The position numbers were made by a program, and so were the translations under genes. A DNA stretch of 64,000 bases, taken from an uncultured bacterium (GTDB lineage: Bacteria; Pseudomonadota; Gammaproteobacteria; Burkholderiales; Burkholderiaceae_C). The notes beneath the pieces are model-generated. The model saw only the letters and a program-made list of their open reading frames with translations. It was not told the origin of the DNA and did no database searches. The DNA lies in assembly GCA_903830565.1 (NCBI GenBank), contig CAIKUF010000146.1, positions 1 through 64,000 of the forward strand, given 5' to 3'. Shown here one piece after another: positions 43,582 to 53,398 of the stretch. Numbering within the stretch: the stretch's first letter is position 1; every line of letters starts with the position of its first letter.

Positions 43582-44834
43582 TGCAGACCCACCTCGCCCC
43601 CGAATTCAAAGGCACGCGCGACGGCGAGGCGGCCGAGGCCATCCTGCGCAAGTGCGTGCATTGCGGCTTCTGCACCGCGACCTGCCCGACTTACCAGTTG
43701 CTCGGCGACGAGCTCGACGGGCCGCGCGGGCGCATCTACCTGATGAAGGAGGTGCTCGAAGGCGCGCCGGTCACGCGCAGCACGCAACTGCACCTGGACC
43801 GCTGCCTCACGTGCCTGAACTGCGAGACCACCTGCCCGTCGGGCGTGCAGTACGGGCACCTGGTCGACATCGGCCGGCGCATCGTCGATCGCAAGGTCGA
43901 GCGGCCCGGCGGCGAGAAGGCGATTCGCACGGCGCTCAAGGCCGGCCTCACGTCGCCGCTGTTCGGCCCCGCGATGAAGCTCGGGCAACTCTTTCGCCCG
44001 CTGCTGCCGGCAGCGCTGAAGGACAAGGTGCCGCAAGCGTCCGCGGCGCGATCGCGCCTGTGGCCGCGGCGCACGCACCCGCGCAAGGTGCTGCTGCTGC
44101 TGGGCTGCGTGCAGCCGGCGATGCTGCCGGGCATCAACAGCGCGACGGCGCGCGTGCTCGACGCCGCCGGCATCCAGACCCTGGTCGCCGACGGCGCCGG
44201 TTGCTGCGGCGCGCTGCGCGCCCACCTTGGCGACCAGGCCGGCGGGCTGGCCGACGCGCGGCGCAACATCGACGCCTGGTGGCCGCAAGTAGCCGCGGGC
44301 GAGGTCGAGTCGATCGTGATGAACGCATCGGCCTGCGGCCTGGCGGTGAAGGAATACGGCCACGCGCTGGCGCACGACGCCGCCTACGCCGACAAGGCCG
44401 CGCGCGTCGCCGCACTCACGCGCGACGTGAGCGAGCTGCTGCCGGATCTGATCGAGCGCCTGCGCCCGTTGCTGGCGGCGAAGCGCCCCGCCGCGCGACT
44501 CGTCTTTCACCCGCCGTGCACCTTGCAGCACGGCCAGCGCTTGCGCGGCGGCGTCGAGAGCTGCCTCACACAACTCGGTTTCGACGTTAGGCTGGCGGCC
44601 CGCGAGAGCCACTTCTGCTGCGGCTCGGCCGGCACCTACTCGGTGCTGCAGCCGGGGCTCGCCACCGCGCTGCGCGACCGCAAGCTCGGCAACCTGGCGC
44701 CGACCGCAGGCGAGGTCATCGTCTCGGCCAACATCGGCTGCATCCAGCATCTGCAGACCGGCACCGCAACGCCGGTGCGGCACTGGGTGGAAGTGCTGGA
44801 CGAGGCGCTGACAGCCGCACAATCCAGCCGATGA
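43581..44834 (+). CDS. glcF: Glycolate oxidase iron-sulfur subunit GlcF
   Basis: A 417-residue subunit with two N-terminal 4Fe-4S motifs (CVHCGFCTATCPTYQ and CLTCLNCETTCPSG) and two CCG-domain copies in the C-terminal half (DGAGCCGALRAHLGD and SHFCCGSAGTYSVLQP). It carries electrons from GlcD/E to the quinone pool or other acceptor. The ATG at 43581 shares its first base with the upstream TGA stop. Length equals E. coli (407). The following VOC gene overlaps by 4 bp. Confidence 0.93.
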   Translation: MQTHLAPEFKGTRDGEAAEAILRKCVHCGFCTATCPTYQLLGDELDGPRGRIYLMKEVLEGAPVTRSTQLHLDRCLTCLNCETTCPSGVQYGHLVDIGRRIVDRKVERPGGEKAIRTALKAGLTSPLFGPAMKLGQLFRPLLPAALKDKVPQASAARSRLWPRRTHPRKVLLLLGCVQPAMLPGINSATARVLDAAGIQTLVADGAGCCGALRAHLGDQAGGLADARRNIDAWWPQVAAGEVESIVMNASACGLAVKEYGHALAHDAAYADKAARVAALTRDVSELLPDLIERLRPLLAAKRPAARLVFHPPCTLQHGQRLRGGVESCLTQLGFDVRLAARESHFCCGSAGTYSVLQPGLATALRDRKLGNLAPTAGEVIVSANIGCIQHLQTGTATPVRHWVEVLDEALTAAQSSR

Positions 44835-45238
44835 ACACACCCCTCATCCAGGTCTCGGGGCTTGCACACATCGGTGTGCGCGTGCATGAGCTCGAGCGCT
44901 CGGTTCGCTTCTACGCACTGCTCGGCTTCGCCAAGACCGCCGGCCCCATCGGCCCAGAGCCGGTCGCGATCCTCGAGCACCCTTCGGGGCTGGAGATCAA
45001 CCTTGTGCTCAACGCGCCGAGCGCGCGCGAGCCGAACGTCCTGATGGACGTGCCCGAGAAGCACCCCGGGATCACGCACTTCGCCCTCTTGTGCCCCGAC
45101 GTCATCGCGGCCAAGGAGCATCTCGCGGCGGCCGGCATTTCACTCAGTGGCGGCCCGGTTCGCTTCGGACCGGCAGCGCAGGGCATCTTCGTTCGCGATC
45201 CCGATGGAAACGTCATCGAGCTGCATCAACGCGGCTGA
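44831..45238 (+). CDS. VOC family (glyoxalase-like) protein
   Basis: A 135-residue protein of the vicinal oxygen chelate superfamily. Two half-domains are seen: LAHIGVRVHELERSVRFYALLGF and the ITHFALLCPDVIAAKEHLAAAGI repeat, with FVRDPDGNVIELHQRG at the C terminus, and His and Glu in the expected metal positions. The substrate could be a glyoxal adduct or another small ketone; glyoxylate handling next to glycolate oxidase is a plausible link, but not shown. It starts 4 bp inside the glcF stop. Confidence 0.82.
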   Translation: MNTPLIQVSGLAHIGVRVHELERSVRFYALLGFAKTAGPIGPEPVAILEHPSGLEINLVLNAPSAREPNVLMDVPEKHPGITHFALLCPDVIAAKEHLAAAGISLSGGPVRFGPAAQGIFVRDPDGNVIELHQRG

Positions 45239-45521
45239 GCACTCGCCATGTGAGAGCCGCCGGCACCGTGACGCGCTGCCTCAGCGGATTCGAAGCACAT
45301 TGCCCACAAGTGCAATCGACCCGCGCTGCGGAGGTGTCGGTCAAGGGTCGGGAACGACGGTCTGCGCACATTCGCGGCGCGGCCATTCGGTGCTTCTTCG
45401 AGGCCGCCCCGCGGCTGGAGTGTCGGCGCTCCTATCGGATTCCCCAGGTCTCGCCGTTTGGGTCTCGCCTCGCCACCTTTTGGAGCTAGCATTACGTCCG
45501 ATTCGTCGGATCGATGCCGAG
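45239..45521. other. Intergenic 283 bp, no gene recognised
   Basis: The gap after the VOC gene shows no convincing coding pattern; open frames here lack homology. It probably holds the promoter for the xyl genes. GC is somewhat lower than in flanking genes and the region ends in a decayed LacI-like segment. Confidence 0.5.
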
Positions 45522-45704
45522 ATGCAGAGTGCCCCCAGCCTGGTTGACGTCGCACGCGAGGCCGGGATAAGCCCGGATGCCACTGGCCGAGCGCTCCGTG
45601 GGCATGTTGGCCTGCACCGGCGCGCGGGCAGGTCCACCGTCAAGCGCTTCTTCGTCGAACCGGCCTCGCGCCGGCCGTGCTCCATTGAGGGCATGCCGCC
45701 ATGA
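45522..45704 (+). pseudogene. Remnant of a LacI-type DNA-binding domain
   Basis: A 60-residue frame (ATG at 45522) begins MQSAPSLVDVAREAGISPDA, a good match to the LacI helix-turn-helix leader, followed by TGRALRGH resembling the recognition and hinge region. It then loses similarity and stops at 45704, overlapping the xylB ATG (ATGA). A full LacI repressor has about 340 residues, so this is a truncated relic or a very short domain protein. Placed directly upstream of xylB, it may be the former local regulator, replaced by the intact LacI gene at 50883. Confidence 0.55.
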
Positions 45705-47155
45705 TCTGTCTCGGCATCGACTTGGGCACCTCGGCGCTGAAGGCTGCGCTGCTCGACGATGACGAACCGATTGCGGTCGCCATCCGGCCGCTCACGGTGC
45801 AACGGCCGCAGGCCGACTGGAGCGAGCAGGACCCCGAGGACTGGTGGAGCGCCTTCGTCGCCTGCCTGGACGAGCTTCGTTCGCGCGAGCCCGCGGCCCT
45901 CTCGGAGACCCGCGCGATCGGCCTGGCCGGGCAGATGCACGGCGCGACGCTGCTCGGCGCCAGGGGCGACGTGCTCAGGCCCTGCATCTTGTGGAACGAC
46001 GGCCGCAGCCAGGCGCAGTGCGCCGAACTCGAATCGCGCTGGCCGGCGCTGCGCGCGGTCACCGGCAACCCGGCGATGGCCGGGTTCACCGCCCCCAAGC
46101 TGCTCTGGGTGCGCCAGCACGAACCCACGATTTTCGCGCGCACGGCAAGGGTGCTGCTGCCCAAGGCTTGGCTGCGCTGGCGCTTGACCGGCGAGGCGAT
46201 CGAGGAGATGAGCGATGCCTCGGGCACGCTGTGGCTGGACGTTGGCGCGCGGCGCTGGTCGGCAGACGCGCTGGCCGCCTGCGGCATGTCCGTCGAGCAG
46301 ATGCCGCGCCTCGTCGAAGGCAACGCGGTCGCCGGCCAGGTGGGCGGCGAGTGGGTGCGGCGCTGGGGCTTTGCAAGGTCGCCGCTGGTGGCCGGCGGGG
46401 CGGGCGACAATGCCGCGGGTGCGGTGGCACTCGGCGCGGTGCACGCGGGCGATGCCTTCGTCTCGCTGGGCACGTCGGGCGTGCTCTGGGCCACGACGGC
46501 GCGCTTTCGCCCCAACCCCGATCACGCGGTGCACGCGTTCTGCCACGCCTTGCCCGAGACCTGGCACCAGATGGGTGTGGTGCTGTCCGCGGCGGCCAGC
46601 CTGGCTTGGTGGGCGCGGGTGACGGGCACCGATGAAGCCACGCTGCTCGCCGAGGCCGAGGCCACGCCACCATCGTCGCCGTGCTGGTTCGCGCCCTACC
46701 TGAGCGGCGAGCGCACGCCGCACAACGACACGGCCGTGCGTGCCGGTTTCACCGGCATCGACGCCGGCACCGGGCGGGCCGACATGACGCGTGCGGTGTT
46801 CGAAGGCGTGGGCTACGCGCTGCGCGATGCCAAGGACTCCCTCGCTGCCGCCGGCACGCTGCTCGCCGGCGCCGATCTGATCGGCGGCGGCGCGCGCTCG
46901 GCGCTGTGGGGGCAGACGCTGGCCGACATCCTCGATCTGCCGCTGCACCAGGTGGCGCACAGCGACATCGGCTGCGCGCTCGGCGCGGCGCGGCTGGCGC
47001 GGATGGCGGCCGGCGAAGGCCAGGCCGTGGTGGGCAAGCCGGAGCGGCTGCGCAGCTTCGAGCCGCGCGCCGCCGAGGCGGCACGCCAGGCGGCGCGCCA
47101 CGCCCAATGGCGCGCCCTCTACCCTGCACTCGCCGCGCTGCCGCCGCCGCGTTGA
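45701..47155 (+). CDS. xylB: Xylulokinase
   Basis: A 484-residue FGGY-family kinase that phosphorylates D-xylulose to xylulose 5-phosphate. Seen: [17 protein letters not shown] (phosphate 1), [12 protein letters not shown] with the catalytic-base region typical of xylulokinases, a [15 protein letters not shown] block, [10 protein letters not shown] (phosphate 2), and [19 protein letters not shown]. Length is as in E. coli (484). Upstream is a LacI-domain remnant that overlaps its ATG. xylA follows after 19 bp, so both work in D-xylose use. Confidence 0.93.
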   Translation: MICLGIDLGTSALKAALLDDDEPIAVAIRPLTVQRPQADWSEQDPEDWWSAFVACLDELRSREPAALSETRAIGLAGQMHGATLLGARGDVLRPCILWNDGRSQAQCAELESRWPALRAVTGNPAMAGFTAPKLLWVRQHEPTIFARTARVLLPKAWLRWRLTGEAIEEMSDASGTLWLDVGARRWSADALAACGMSVEQMPRLVEGNAVAGQVGGEWVRRWGFARSPLVAGGAGDNAAGAVALGAVHAGDAFVSLGTSGVLWATTARFRPNPDHAVHAFCHALPETWHQMGVVLSAAASLAWWARVTGTDEATLLAEAEATPPSSPCWFAPYLSGERTPHNDTAVRAGFTGIDAGTGRADMTRAVFEGVGYALRDAKDSLAAAGTLLAGADLIGGGARSALWGQTLADILDLPLHQVAHSDIGCALGAARLARMAAGEGQAVVGKPERLRSFEPRAAEAARQAARHAQWRALYPALAALPPPR

Positions 47156-47174
47156 ACAGCAACGAAAGGAAGCC

Positions 47175-48515
47175 GTGTCCAGCAGATCCAAACCGTTCTT
47201 CAGCCTGCGCGAACCGCTGCGCTTCGAGGGCCAGAAGTGGAAGCCGTCCGCGAAGCGCCCGCTTGGCTACCGCTGGTACGACGCCGACCGCAAGGTGCTC
47301 GGCCAACGCATGGAAGACCAGCTTCGCTTCGCCGTCTGCTACTGGCACAGCTTCGTCTGGCCGGGCAGCGACCCCTTCGGCGGCGATACCTTCGAGCGCC
47401 CTTGGCACGCACCGGGCGGCGACCCGATGGCGCAGGCGCTGCACAAGGCCGACGTCGCCTTCGATCTGTTCCGACTGCTGCGCACGCCCTACTTTACCTT
47501 CCACGACCGCGACATCGCACCCGAGGGCCGCACGCTAGCCGAGAGCAACGCCAATGTCAGGTGCGTCGGCGAGCATTTCGCGAAGAAGATGCAAGCCTCG
47601 GGGGTGAGATTGCTGTGGGGCACCGCCAACTTGTTTTCGCACCGTCGCTACATGGCGGGCGCCGCGACCAACCCCGACCCCGAGGTCTTCGCCTACGCGG
47701 CGGCGCAGGTGAAGAACGCGCTCGAGCTAACGAACGATCTCAGCGGAGCAAACTACGTGCTTTGGGGCGGCCGCGAGGGCTATGAAACGCTGCTCAACAC
47801 CGACCTGAAACGCGAGCTGGACCAGCTCGGTCGCTTCATGAGCCTGGTGGTCGAGCACAAGCACAAGATCGGCTTCGCGGGCACGATCCTGATCGAGCCC
47901 AAGCCCGGCGAGCCCACCAAGCACCAGTACGATTTCGACGTCGCCACGGTCTACGGCTTTCTGCGCAGCTATGGCCTGGAGAAGGAGATCAAGGTCAACA
48001 TCGAGCAGAACCACGCCCTGCTCGCCGGCCACACCTTCGAGCACGAAATCGCGCTCGCGCAGGCGCTGGGTGTGTTCGGCTCGATCGACATGAACCGCGG
48101 CGACGAGCTGCTCGGCTGGGATACCGACCAGTTCCCGAACAACCTGCCGCAGGTGGCGCTGGCGCTGTACCACGTGCTGCGCGGTGGCGGCCTGGGCACG
48201 GGTGGCCTCAACTTCGACGCCAAGCTGCGCCGTCAGTCGATCGACCCCGACGACCTGATCGTCGGCCATGCCCACGCGATGGACCTGTGCGCGCGGGCCT
48301 TGCTGGTGGCTGAAACAATGATCGACGACGGCGAGCTCGCCAAGCAACTGCGTGCGCGCTACTCGGGCTGGGACGGCAAGCTCGGCCGCGCGATCCTGAG
48401 CGGCAAGCAAACGCTGGCCGACCTTGCCGCGCGCGTCGATCGCGATAAGCTCGATCCGCCACCGCGTTCGGGCCGGCAGGAGCACCTCGAAGCGCTGCTC
48501 AACAACTACCTTTGA
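47175..48515 (+). CDS. xylA: Xylose isomerase
   Basis: A 446-residue class II xylose isomerase that interconverts D-xylose and D-xylulose using two Mg/Mn ions. Seen: [16 protein letters not shown], catalytic [12 protein letters not shown] (His and Asp), metal ligands in [15 protein letters not shown] and [17 protein letters not shown], and [20 protein letters not shown]. Class II enzymes of this length are usual in proteobacteria. Start is GTG at 47175 with an AAAGGA site. Pairs with xylB. The TIM-barrel isomerase gene starts 17 bp downstream. Confidence 0.96.
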   Translation: MSSRSKPFFSLREPLRFEGQKWKPSAKRPLGYRWYDADRKVLGQRMEDQLRFAVCYWHSFVWPGSDPFGGDTFERPWHAPGGDPMAQALHKADVAFDLFRLLRTPYFTFHDRDIAPEGRTLAESNANVRCVGEHFAKKMQASGVRLLWGTANLFSHRRYMAGAATNPDPEVFAYAAAQVKNALELTNDLSGANYVLWGGREGYETLLNTDLKRELDQLGRFMSLVVEHKHKIGFAGTILIEPKPGEPTKHQYDFDVATVYGFLRSYGLEKEIKVNIEQNHALLAGHTFEHEIALAQALGVFGSIDMNRGDELLGWDTDQFPNNLPQVALALYHVLRGGGLGTGGLNFDAKLRRQSIDPDDLIVGHAHAMDLCARALLVAETMIDDGELAKQLRARYSGWDGKLGRAILSGKQTLADLAARVDRDKLDPPPRSGRQEHLEALLNNYL

Positions 48516-48532
48516 ACTAGGAGACAAGTACC

Positions 48533-49588
48533 ATGGCCACCAACATCAAAGGCCCCGGCATTTACCTCGCGCAATTCGCCGGCGACAGCGCGCCGTTCTC
48601 GAGCTGGGACGCGATCACGAAATGGGCCGCCGGGCATGGCTTCAAGGGGGTGCAGATCCCGTCCTGGGACGGGCGCCTGTTCGACCTCGCGCGTGCCGCC
48701 GAGTCCAAGACCTATTGCGACGAGATCGCGGGCATCGCACGCGCCAACGGCGTCGAGATCACCGAGCTCGGCACCCATCTGCAGGGCCAGCTTGTCGCCG
48801 TGCACCCGGCCTACGACGAGGCCTTCGATGCCTTTGCGCCGGACGCGGTGAGGGGCCACCCCAAGGAGCGCCAGCGCTGGGCGGTGGAGCAGATGCTGCT
48901 CTCGGCGCGGGCGTCCAAGCACCTTGGCCTGACCAGCAACGTGAGCTTTCCCGGCGCGCTGGCGTGGCCCTATCTTTACCCCTGGCCGCAGCGGCCGCCG
49001 GGCTTGATCGAGGCCGCGTTCGACGAATTGGCCAAGCGCTGGCGGCCGATCTTCGATGCCTTCGACGAGGCCGGCTGCGCGGTGGCCTTCGAGCTGCACC
49101 CGGGCGAGGATTTGTTCGACGGCACGACCTTCGAGATGCTGCTTGAGCGCGTGGGCAACCACCCGCGCTGCTGCATCAACTACGACCCTTCGCACTTCGT
49201 GCTGCAGCAACTCGACTACCTGGAATTCATCGACATCTACCACCAGCGCATCTCCTCTCTGCACATCAAGGACGCCGAGTTTCGGCCCACCGGGCGACAG
49301 GGCGTGTACAGCGGTTACGCCCCGTGGATAGCGCGCGCCGGGCGCTTTCGCTCGCTCGGCGACGGGCAGATCGATTTCAGCGCCATCTTCTCGAAGATGG
49401 CGCAGTTCGGCTATTCGAGCTGGGCCGTGCTTGAGTGGGAGTGCTGCCTGAAGCACCCCGAGCAGGGCGCCGCCGAAGGCGCGCGCTTCATCCGCGACCA
49501 CATCATCCGGGTCACCGAGAAAGCCTTCGACGATTTCGCTGGCGGCGGCACCGACCAGGGCAAGATCCACCGGATGCTCGGGCTATGA
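48533..49588 (+). CDS. Sugar phosphate isomerase/epimerase-family TIM barrel protein
   Basis: A 351-residue protein of the xylose isomerase-like TIM barrel (AP endonuclease 2) superfamily. Metal-site residues are apparent in AFELHPGEDLFDG, INYDPSHFVLQQLD, LHIKDAEF and AVLEWECCLKHPEQG. Members interconvert ketoses and aldoses or dehydrate cyclic polyols (IolE/IolI). It starts 17 bp after xylA with an AGGAGA site. Together with the Gfo/Idh/MocA gene next door it suggests a second sugar, such as an inositol-like, branched or rare sugar. The substrate is not deducible from sequence. Confidence 0.85.
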   Translation: MATNIKGPGIYLAQFAGDSAPFSSWDAITKWAAGHGFKGVQIPSWDGRLFDLARAAESKTYCDEIAGIARANGVEITELGTHLQGQLVAVHPAYDEAFDAFAPDAVRGHPKERQRWAVEQMLLSARASKHLGLTSNVSFPGALAWPYLYPWPQRPPGLIEAAFDELAKRWRPIFDAFDEAGCAVAFELHPGEDLFDGTTFEMLLERVGNHPRCCINYDPSHFVLQQLDYLEFIDIYHQRISSLHIKDAEFRPTGRQGVYSGYAPWIARAGRFRSLGDGQIDFSAIFSKMAQFGYSSWAVLEWECCLKHPEQGAAEGARFIRDHIIRVTEKAFDDFAGGGTDQGKIHRMLGL

Positions 49589-49646
49589 GCGGGCCGGGCC
49601 GATCCCATGCGCTCATCGCGGAGCGCGAAGGGCAGAGGGCCGTTCG

Positions 49647-50819
49647 ATGAGCGCGCCGGCAAAGATCCGCCTCGGCATGGTCGGTGGCGGCGAGGGTGCG
49701 TTCATCGGCGCGGTGCACCGCATCGCGGCGCGGCTGGATGACCACTACGAATTCGTCGCCGGGGCGCTGGCGTCGACTCCCGAGAGGGCGCTGCGCTCGG
49801 GCGAGAAGCTCGCTCTGGCCTCCGATCGCAACTACCCGGACTATCTGACGATGGCCCGCGCCGAAGCGGCGCGCGCCGACGGCATCGAGGCGGTGGCCAT
49901 CGTCACGCCCAACCACCTGCACGCCCCGGTGGCCGAGGCTTTCCTGAAGGCCGGCATCCATGTGATCTGCGACAAGCCGGTCACCACCACCGCCCGCGAC
50001 GCCAAGCGCCTCGCCGCGCTGGCCGCGAAACACGGCCGCATCTTCGCTGTGACCTACAACTACACCGGCTACCCGATGGTGCGCCACGCAAGGCAGATGG
50101 TGGCCGAGGGCAAGCTGGGCGAGATCCGCATCGTGCAGGTCGAATACCCGCAGGACTGGCTCAGCGGGCCACTTGAAGCCACGGGCCAGAAGCAGGCCGC
50201 GTGGCGCACCGACCCTGCGCGCAGCGGCGCGGGTGGCTGCATCGGCGACATCGGAACGCACGCCTACCAGCTGGCCGACTACATCGCGGGCATAGCCGTC
50301 ACCGAGCTGTGCGCCGAGCTCTCGACCTTTGTCCAAGGGCGGCGCCTGGACGACAACGCGCAGGTGCTGCTGCGCTATGCGAACGGTGCGCGCGGCATGC
50401 TCTGGGCCAGCCAGGTGGCACCGGGCAACGAGAACGGGCTGCGCATTCGCATCTTCGGCAGCCAGGGCGGCATCGAGTGGCGGCAGGAGCACCCCAACCA
50501 GTTGCACTGGGCCGCGCTGGGCCAGCCGGTGCAGATCGTCGCCCGCGGCACGGCGGCTGCCAATGCGGCAGCGGCCAGGGTCACGCGCATTCCGTCGGGC
50601 CACCCCGAGGGTTACCTCGAAGGCTTCGCGACCTTGTACAGCGAGATCGCGCACGCGATTCGCGCGGCACGCGCGCGTGGGCCCAAGGCGGGCCGCGGCG
50701 TGCAGTTCCCGACCGTCGTCGACGGCTTGAAGGGCGTGCAGTTCATCGAGGCCGTGGTCGAATCCGCGCGGCGTGGAGGGCGCTGGGTTCATCTGCCGGC
50801 GGCCGCCGGCATCGGTTGA
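49647..50819 (+). CDS. Gfo/Idh/MocA family oxidoreductase
   Basis: A 390-residue NAD(P)-dependent dehydrogenase. Seen: Rossmann motif RLGMVGGGEGAFIGAVHR, VAIVTPNHLHAPVAEAFL, the catalytic EKP-like lysine in ICDKPVTTT, and GDIGTHAYQLADYI where the catalytic histidine sits. Members oxidise sugars, inositols or amino sugars. It stands between the TIM-barrel isomerase and the LacI gene and is presumably in the same pathway. The start at 49647 is preceded by a 58-bp gap. D-xylose or D-apiose dehydrogenase activity is possible, as some Gfo/Idh/MocA members have these, but the sequence does not show it. Confidence 0.88.
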   Translation: MSAPAKIRLGMVGGGEGAFIGAVHRIAARLDDHYEFVAGALASTPERALRSGEKLALASDRNYPDYLTMARAEAARADGIEAVAIVTPNHLHAPVAEAFLKAGIHVICDKPVTTTARDAKRLAALAAKHGRIFAVTYNYTGYPMVRHARQMVAEGKLGEIRIVQVEYPQDWLSGPLEATGQKQAAWRTDPARSGAGGCIGDIGTHAYQLADYIAGIAVTELCAELSTFVQGRRLDDNAQVLLRYANGARGMLWASQVAPGNENGLRIRIFGSQGGIEWRQEHPNQLHWAALGQPVQIVARGTAAANAAAARVTRIPSGHPEGYLEGFATLYSEIAHAIRAARARGPKAGRGVQFPTVVDGLKGVQFIEAVVESARRGGRWVHLPAAAGIG

Positions 50820-50837
50820 AACCCTGATTGATTTATT

Positions 50838-50859
50838 TGATGATGGCTTGATGATGGCA
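50838..50859. repeat. Tandem 11-bp direct repeat upstream of the LacI gene
   Basis: TTGATGATGGC occurs twice in tandem (50838-50848 and 50849-50859) between the oxidoreductase and LacI gene starts. This A/T-richer stretch stands out in the GC-rich surroundings. It could be an operator or promoter spacer for autoregulation by the LacI protein, or simple slippage. Confidence 0.7.
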
Positions 50860-50882
50860 CCCTGCTACCCATCCGCCAAGCC

Positions 50883-51911
50883 GTGCAACCCGCCGCCACC
50901 GTCGCCGACATCGCCGCCCGCGCGGGGGTGGGAACGGCCACCGTCGACCGGGTGCTGAACAACCGGCCCGGCGTCCATACCGAGACCGTGCGACGCGTGT
51001 TGCAGGTGGTGGCCGAAGTCGGCGGCCCACCGCCGCGCGGCCGCCCGCGGCGGGACGAGAACTTCCGCTTCGCCTACGTGCTGCCAGCGGCCGAGCTGCC
51101 GTTCGTCGGCCTGATCGACCGGCAGATCGCGCTCGCGGCGGGGGACTTCCGGCACCAGCACATTACCGAGGTCACGCACCGGTTCGACATTGCCGATGCA
51201 ACGCGCCTCGCCGACAGCCTGTCCGATCTGGCCGACTGCGAGGGCATCGCACTGATGGCGCCCGATCTGCCGCCGGTCAAGCTGGCCATCAACGAGCTCG
51301 TGCGTTCCGGCGTGCACGTCGTGACGCTGTTCACCGACGTCGGCGGCTCGATGCGCGAGGCCCACATCGGTGCCGACGCTCGCGCCGCCGGCCGCACCGC
51401 CGGCCTGTTGCTCGGCCGGATGGCGGCGCCCGGACGCGACACGCTGCTACTGGCTTCGCAGGCCACGCGCCTGTCGGCCGAAATCGAACGGCGCATCGGC
51501 TTCGCGCAGGTGGTCGAGGAACGCTTCCCCGGGCTGAAGCTGCTGCGCCTGCCGGACATCCCGGCCGACGATGCCGGCGCGGCGCGCGCGCTCTCCCGCT
51601 TTCTGAAGAAGGGCGTCGACCCGAGCGCGATCGCGGGGATCTACAACGTCGGCTCGGGCAGCGCCGGGCTGGTACGCGCGATCGAATCCGCGGGGCTGGC
51701 GAGCAGGGTCGGCATGGTCGCGCACGACCTCACCGACAACCACCGCGCGCTGCTCGCGGGCGGCGCCTTGTCTTATCTGCTTCACCAGGACATCCACTAC
51801 TGCGTGATGACGGCGGCGCGCGTGCTGCGGGCCCTGTGCGAGAACCTGCGAGGCGCCCTCAACGTGGTGCAGCCACGCATCGAGATCCTGACGGCCGAGA
51901 ACCTTCACTGA
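50883..51911 (+). CDS. LacI family transcriptional regulator
   Basis: A 342-residue LacI/GalR repressor. The N-terminal HTH is TVADIAARAGVGTATVDRVLNNRPGV, followed by hinge helix and a periplasmic-binding-protein-like effector domain (HVVTLFTDVGGSMREAHIGADARAAGRTAGLLL and YNVGSGSAGLVRAIESAG). The recognition helix reads ATVDRVL instead of the common ATVSRVL; this matches the sub-group that includes regulators of inositol and pentose uptake. It is expected to control the surrounding sugar operon. The GTG at 50883 starts two residues before the conserved region. Confidence 0.9.
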   Translation: MQPAATVADIAARAGVGTATVDRVLNNRPGVHTETVRRVLQVVAEVGGPPPRGRPRRDENFRFAYVLPAAELPFVGLIDRQIALAAGDFRHQHITEVTHRFDIADATRLADSLSDLADCEGIALMAPDLPPVKLAINELVRSGVHVVTLFTDVGGSMREAHIGADARAAGRTAGLLLGRMAAPGRDTLLLASQATRLSAEIERRIGFAQVVEERFPGLKLLRLPDIPADDAGAARALSRFLKKGVDPSAIAGIYNVGSGSAGLVRAIESAGLASRVGMVAHDLTDNHRALLAGGALSYLLHQDIHYCVMTAARVLRALCENLRGALNVVQPRIEILTAENLH

Positions 51912-51963
51912 ACGGCGGTCGGATGTGTGTGAACCCCTTCAATCCCCAAAGCAGGAGACAAAC

Positions 51964-53307
51964 GTGATCAAGCGCATGTTGACCAAAGTGCCGGGTGTCG
52001 CCACCCTGGCCGTCGCCACCCTCCTGAGCCTGGGCAGCACCCCCGCCCTCGCGCAGGACAAGACCATTACGCTATGCTGGGCCGCCTGGGACCCGGCCAA
52101 CGCGCTGGTCGAGCTTAGCAAGGACTTCACCGCCAAGACCGGCATCAAGATGAAGTTCGAGTTCGTGCCCTGGCCCAACTTCGCCGACCGCATGCTCAAC
52201 GAGCTCAACTCCAAGGGCAAGCTGTGCGATCTGATCATTGGCGACAGCCAGTGGATAGGCGGCGCGGCCGAGAGCGGCCACTACGTCAAGCTGAACGAAT
52301 TCTTCGCCAAGGAAGGCATCAAGATCAGCGACTTCGCGCCCGCCACCGTGCTCGGCTACGCCGAGTGGCCCAAGGGCACGCCGAACTATTGGGCGCTGCC
52401 GGCGATGGGCGACGCGCTCGGCTGGACGTATCGCAAGGACTGGTTCGCCAAGCCCGAATTCCAGGCCGAGTTCAAGAAGAAATACAACCGCGATCTCGCC
52501 CCGCCCAAGACCTGGACCGAGTTCAAGCAGGTGGCCGAGTTCTTCACCGGCAAGCAGATCGACGGCAAGAAGGTCTACGGCACCTACCTCTTTACCGAGC
52601 GCGGGTCCGAAGGCATCACGATGGGCGTGAGCAACGTGCTCTACCCGTTCGGCTTCAAGTACCAGGACCCGAAGAAGCCGTATGCGATGGACGGCTTCGT
52701 CAACAGCCCCGACGCAGTGCGCGCGCTGGAGTTCTACAAGGCGCTCTACAAGTGCTGCACGCCGCCGGGCTTGACCAACTCGTACATGGGTGAAGGTCTG
52801 GACGCGTTCAAGTCGGGCCAGGTGGCGATGATGATGAACTGGTTCGCCTTCTTCCCCGGGCTCTACAAGGACCCCAACGTCGGTGGCGACAAGATCGGCT
52901 TCTTCGTCAACCCGAGCGACAAGACCAAGGGCTCGCAGCTCGGCGGGCAGGGGATATCCGTCGTCTCGTACTCGCCGAACCGCGCCGAAGCGCTGTCATT
53001 CATCAAGTGGTTCGCGCAGCCTGAAGTGCAGAAGAAGTGGTGGGCGCTCGGTGGGTATTCAGCCCACAACGCGGTGCTGAAGGATCCGGGCTTCACCAAG
53101 AGTGCGCCCTTCGCGGGCGAGTTCCTGACCGCGATGGACCAGGTCGTGGATTTCTGGGCCGACCCGAGCTACGCGCAGTTGCTGCTCGCCGAGCAAAAGC
53201 GCATCCACGACTACGTGGTAGCCGACAAGGGCACCGCCAAGGAAGCGCTGGACGGCCTGGTGGCCGACTGGAAGAAGGTCTTCAAGGAAGACGGCAAGCT
53301 GAAGTAA
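51964..53307 (+). CDS. Sugar ABC transporter substrate-binding protein
   Basis: A 447-residue family-1 extracellular solute-binding protein. Seen: signal peptide (VATLAVATLLSLGSTPALAQ), ITLCWAAWDPANALVELSKDF, PAMGDALGWTYRKDWFA, and QVAMMMNWFAFFPGLY typical of sugar or polyol binders. It captures the ligand in the periplasm for the permeases downstream. The GTG at 51964 has an AGGAGA site; the open frame from 51925 lacks a leader. First of the ABC set and separated from the permease by a stem-loop, as in malE-malF. Confidence 0.9.
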   Translation: MIKRMLTKVPGVATLAVATLLSLGSTPALAQDKTITLCWAAWDPANALVELSKDFTAKTGIKMKFEFVPWPNFADRMLNELNSKGKLCDLIIGDSQWIGGAAESGHYVKLNEFFAKEGIKISDFAPATVLGYAEWPKGTPNYWALPAMGDALGWTYRKDWFAKPEFQAEFKKKYNRDLAPPKTWTEFKQVAEFFTGKQIDGKKVYGTYLFTERGSEGITMGVSNVLYPFGFKYQDPKKPYAMDGFVNSPDAVRALEFYKALYKCCTPPGLTNSYMGEGLDAFKSGQVAMMMNWFAFFPGLYKDPNVGGDKIGFFVNPSDKTKGSQLGGQGISVVSYSPNRAEALSFIKWFAQPEVQKKWWALGGYSAHNAVLKDPGFTKSAPFAGEFLTAMDQVVDFWADPSYAQLLLAEQKRIHDYVVADKGTAKEALDGLVADWKKVFKEDGKLK

Positions 53308-53316
53308 TCGCCGACC

Positions 53317-53367
53317 GGCCCTCACGCCAACCTTCTCCCGCCAGCGGGAGAAGGCGGGCTGAGGGCC
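53317..53367 (+). terminator. Stem-loop between binding protein and permease genes
   Basis: A perfect 10-bp stem with a 4-nt loop (CCTTCTCCCG at 53331-53340 pairing with CGGGAGAAGG at 53345-53354) sits inside an outer 8-bp pairing (GGCCCTCA at 53317-53324 with TGAGGGCC at 53360-53367). No T-run follows. This placement suggests partial termination or mRNA stabilisation so that the binding protein is made in excess over the membrane parts. The same kind of GGAGAAGG palindrome is a common intergenic repeat in betaproteobacteria. Confidence 0.7.
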
Positions 53368-53398
53368 AGCCAGCCATACACAGCGTCTGCTCAAGCCC

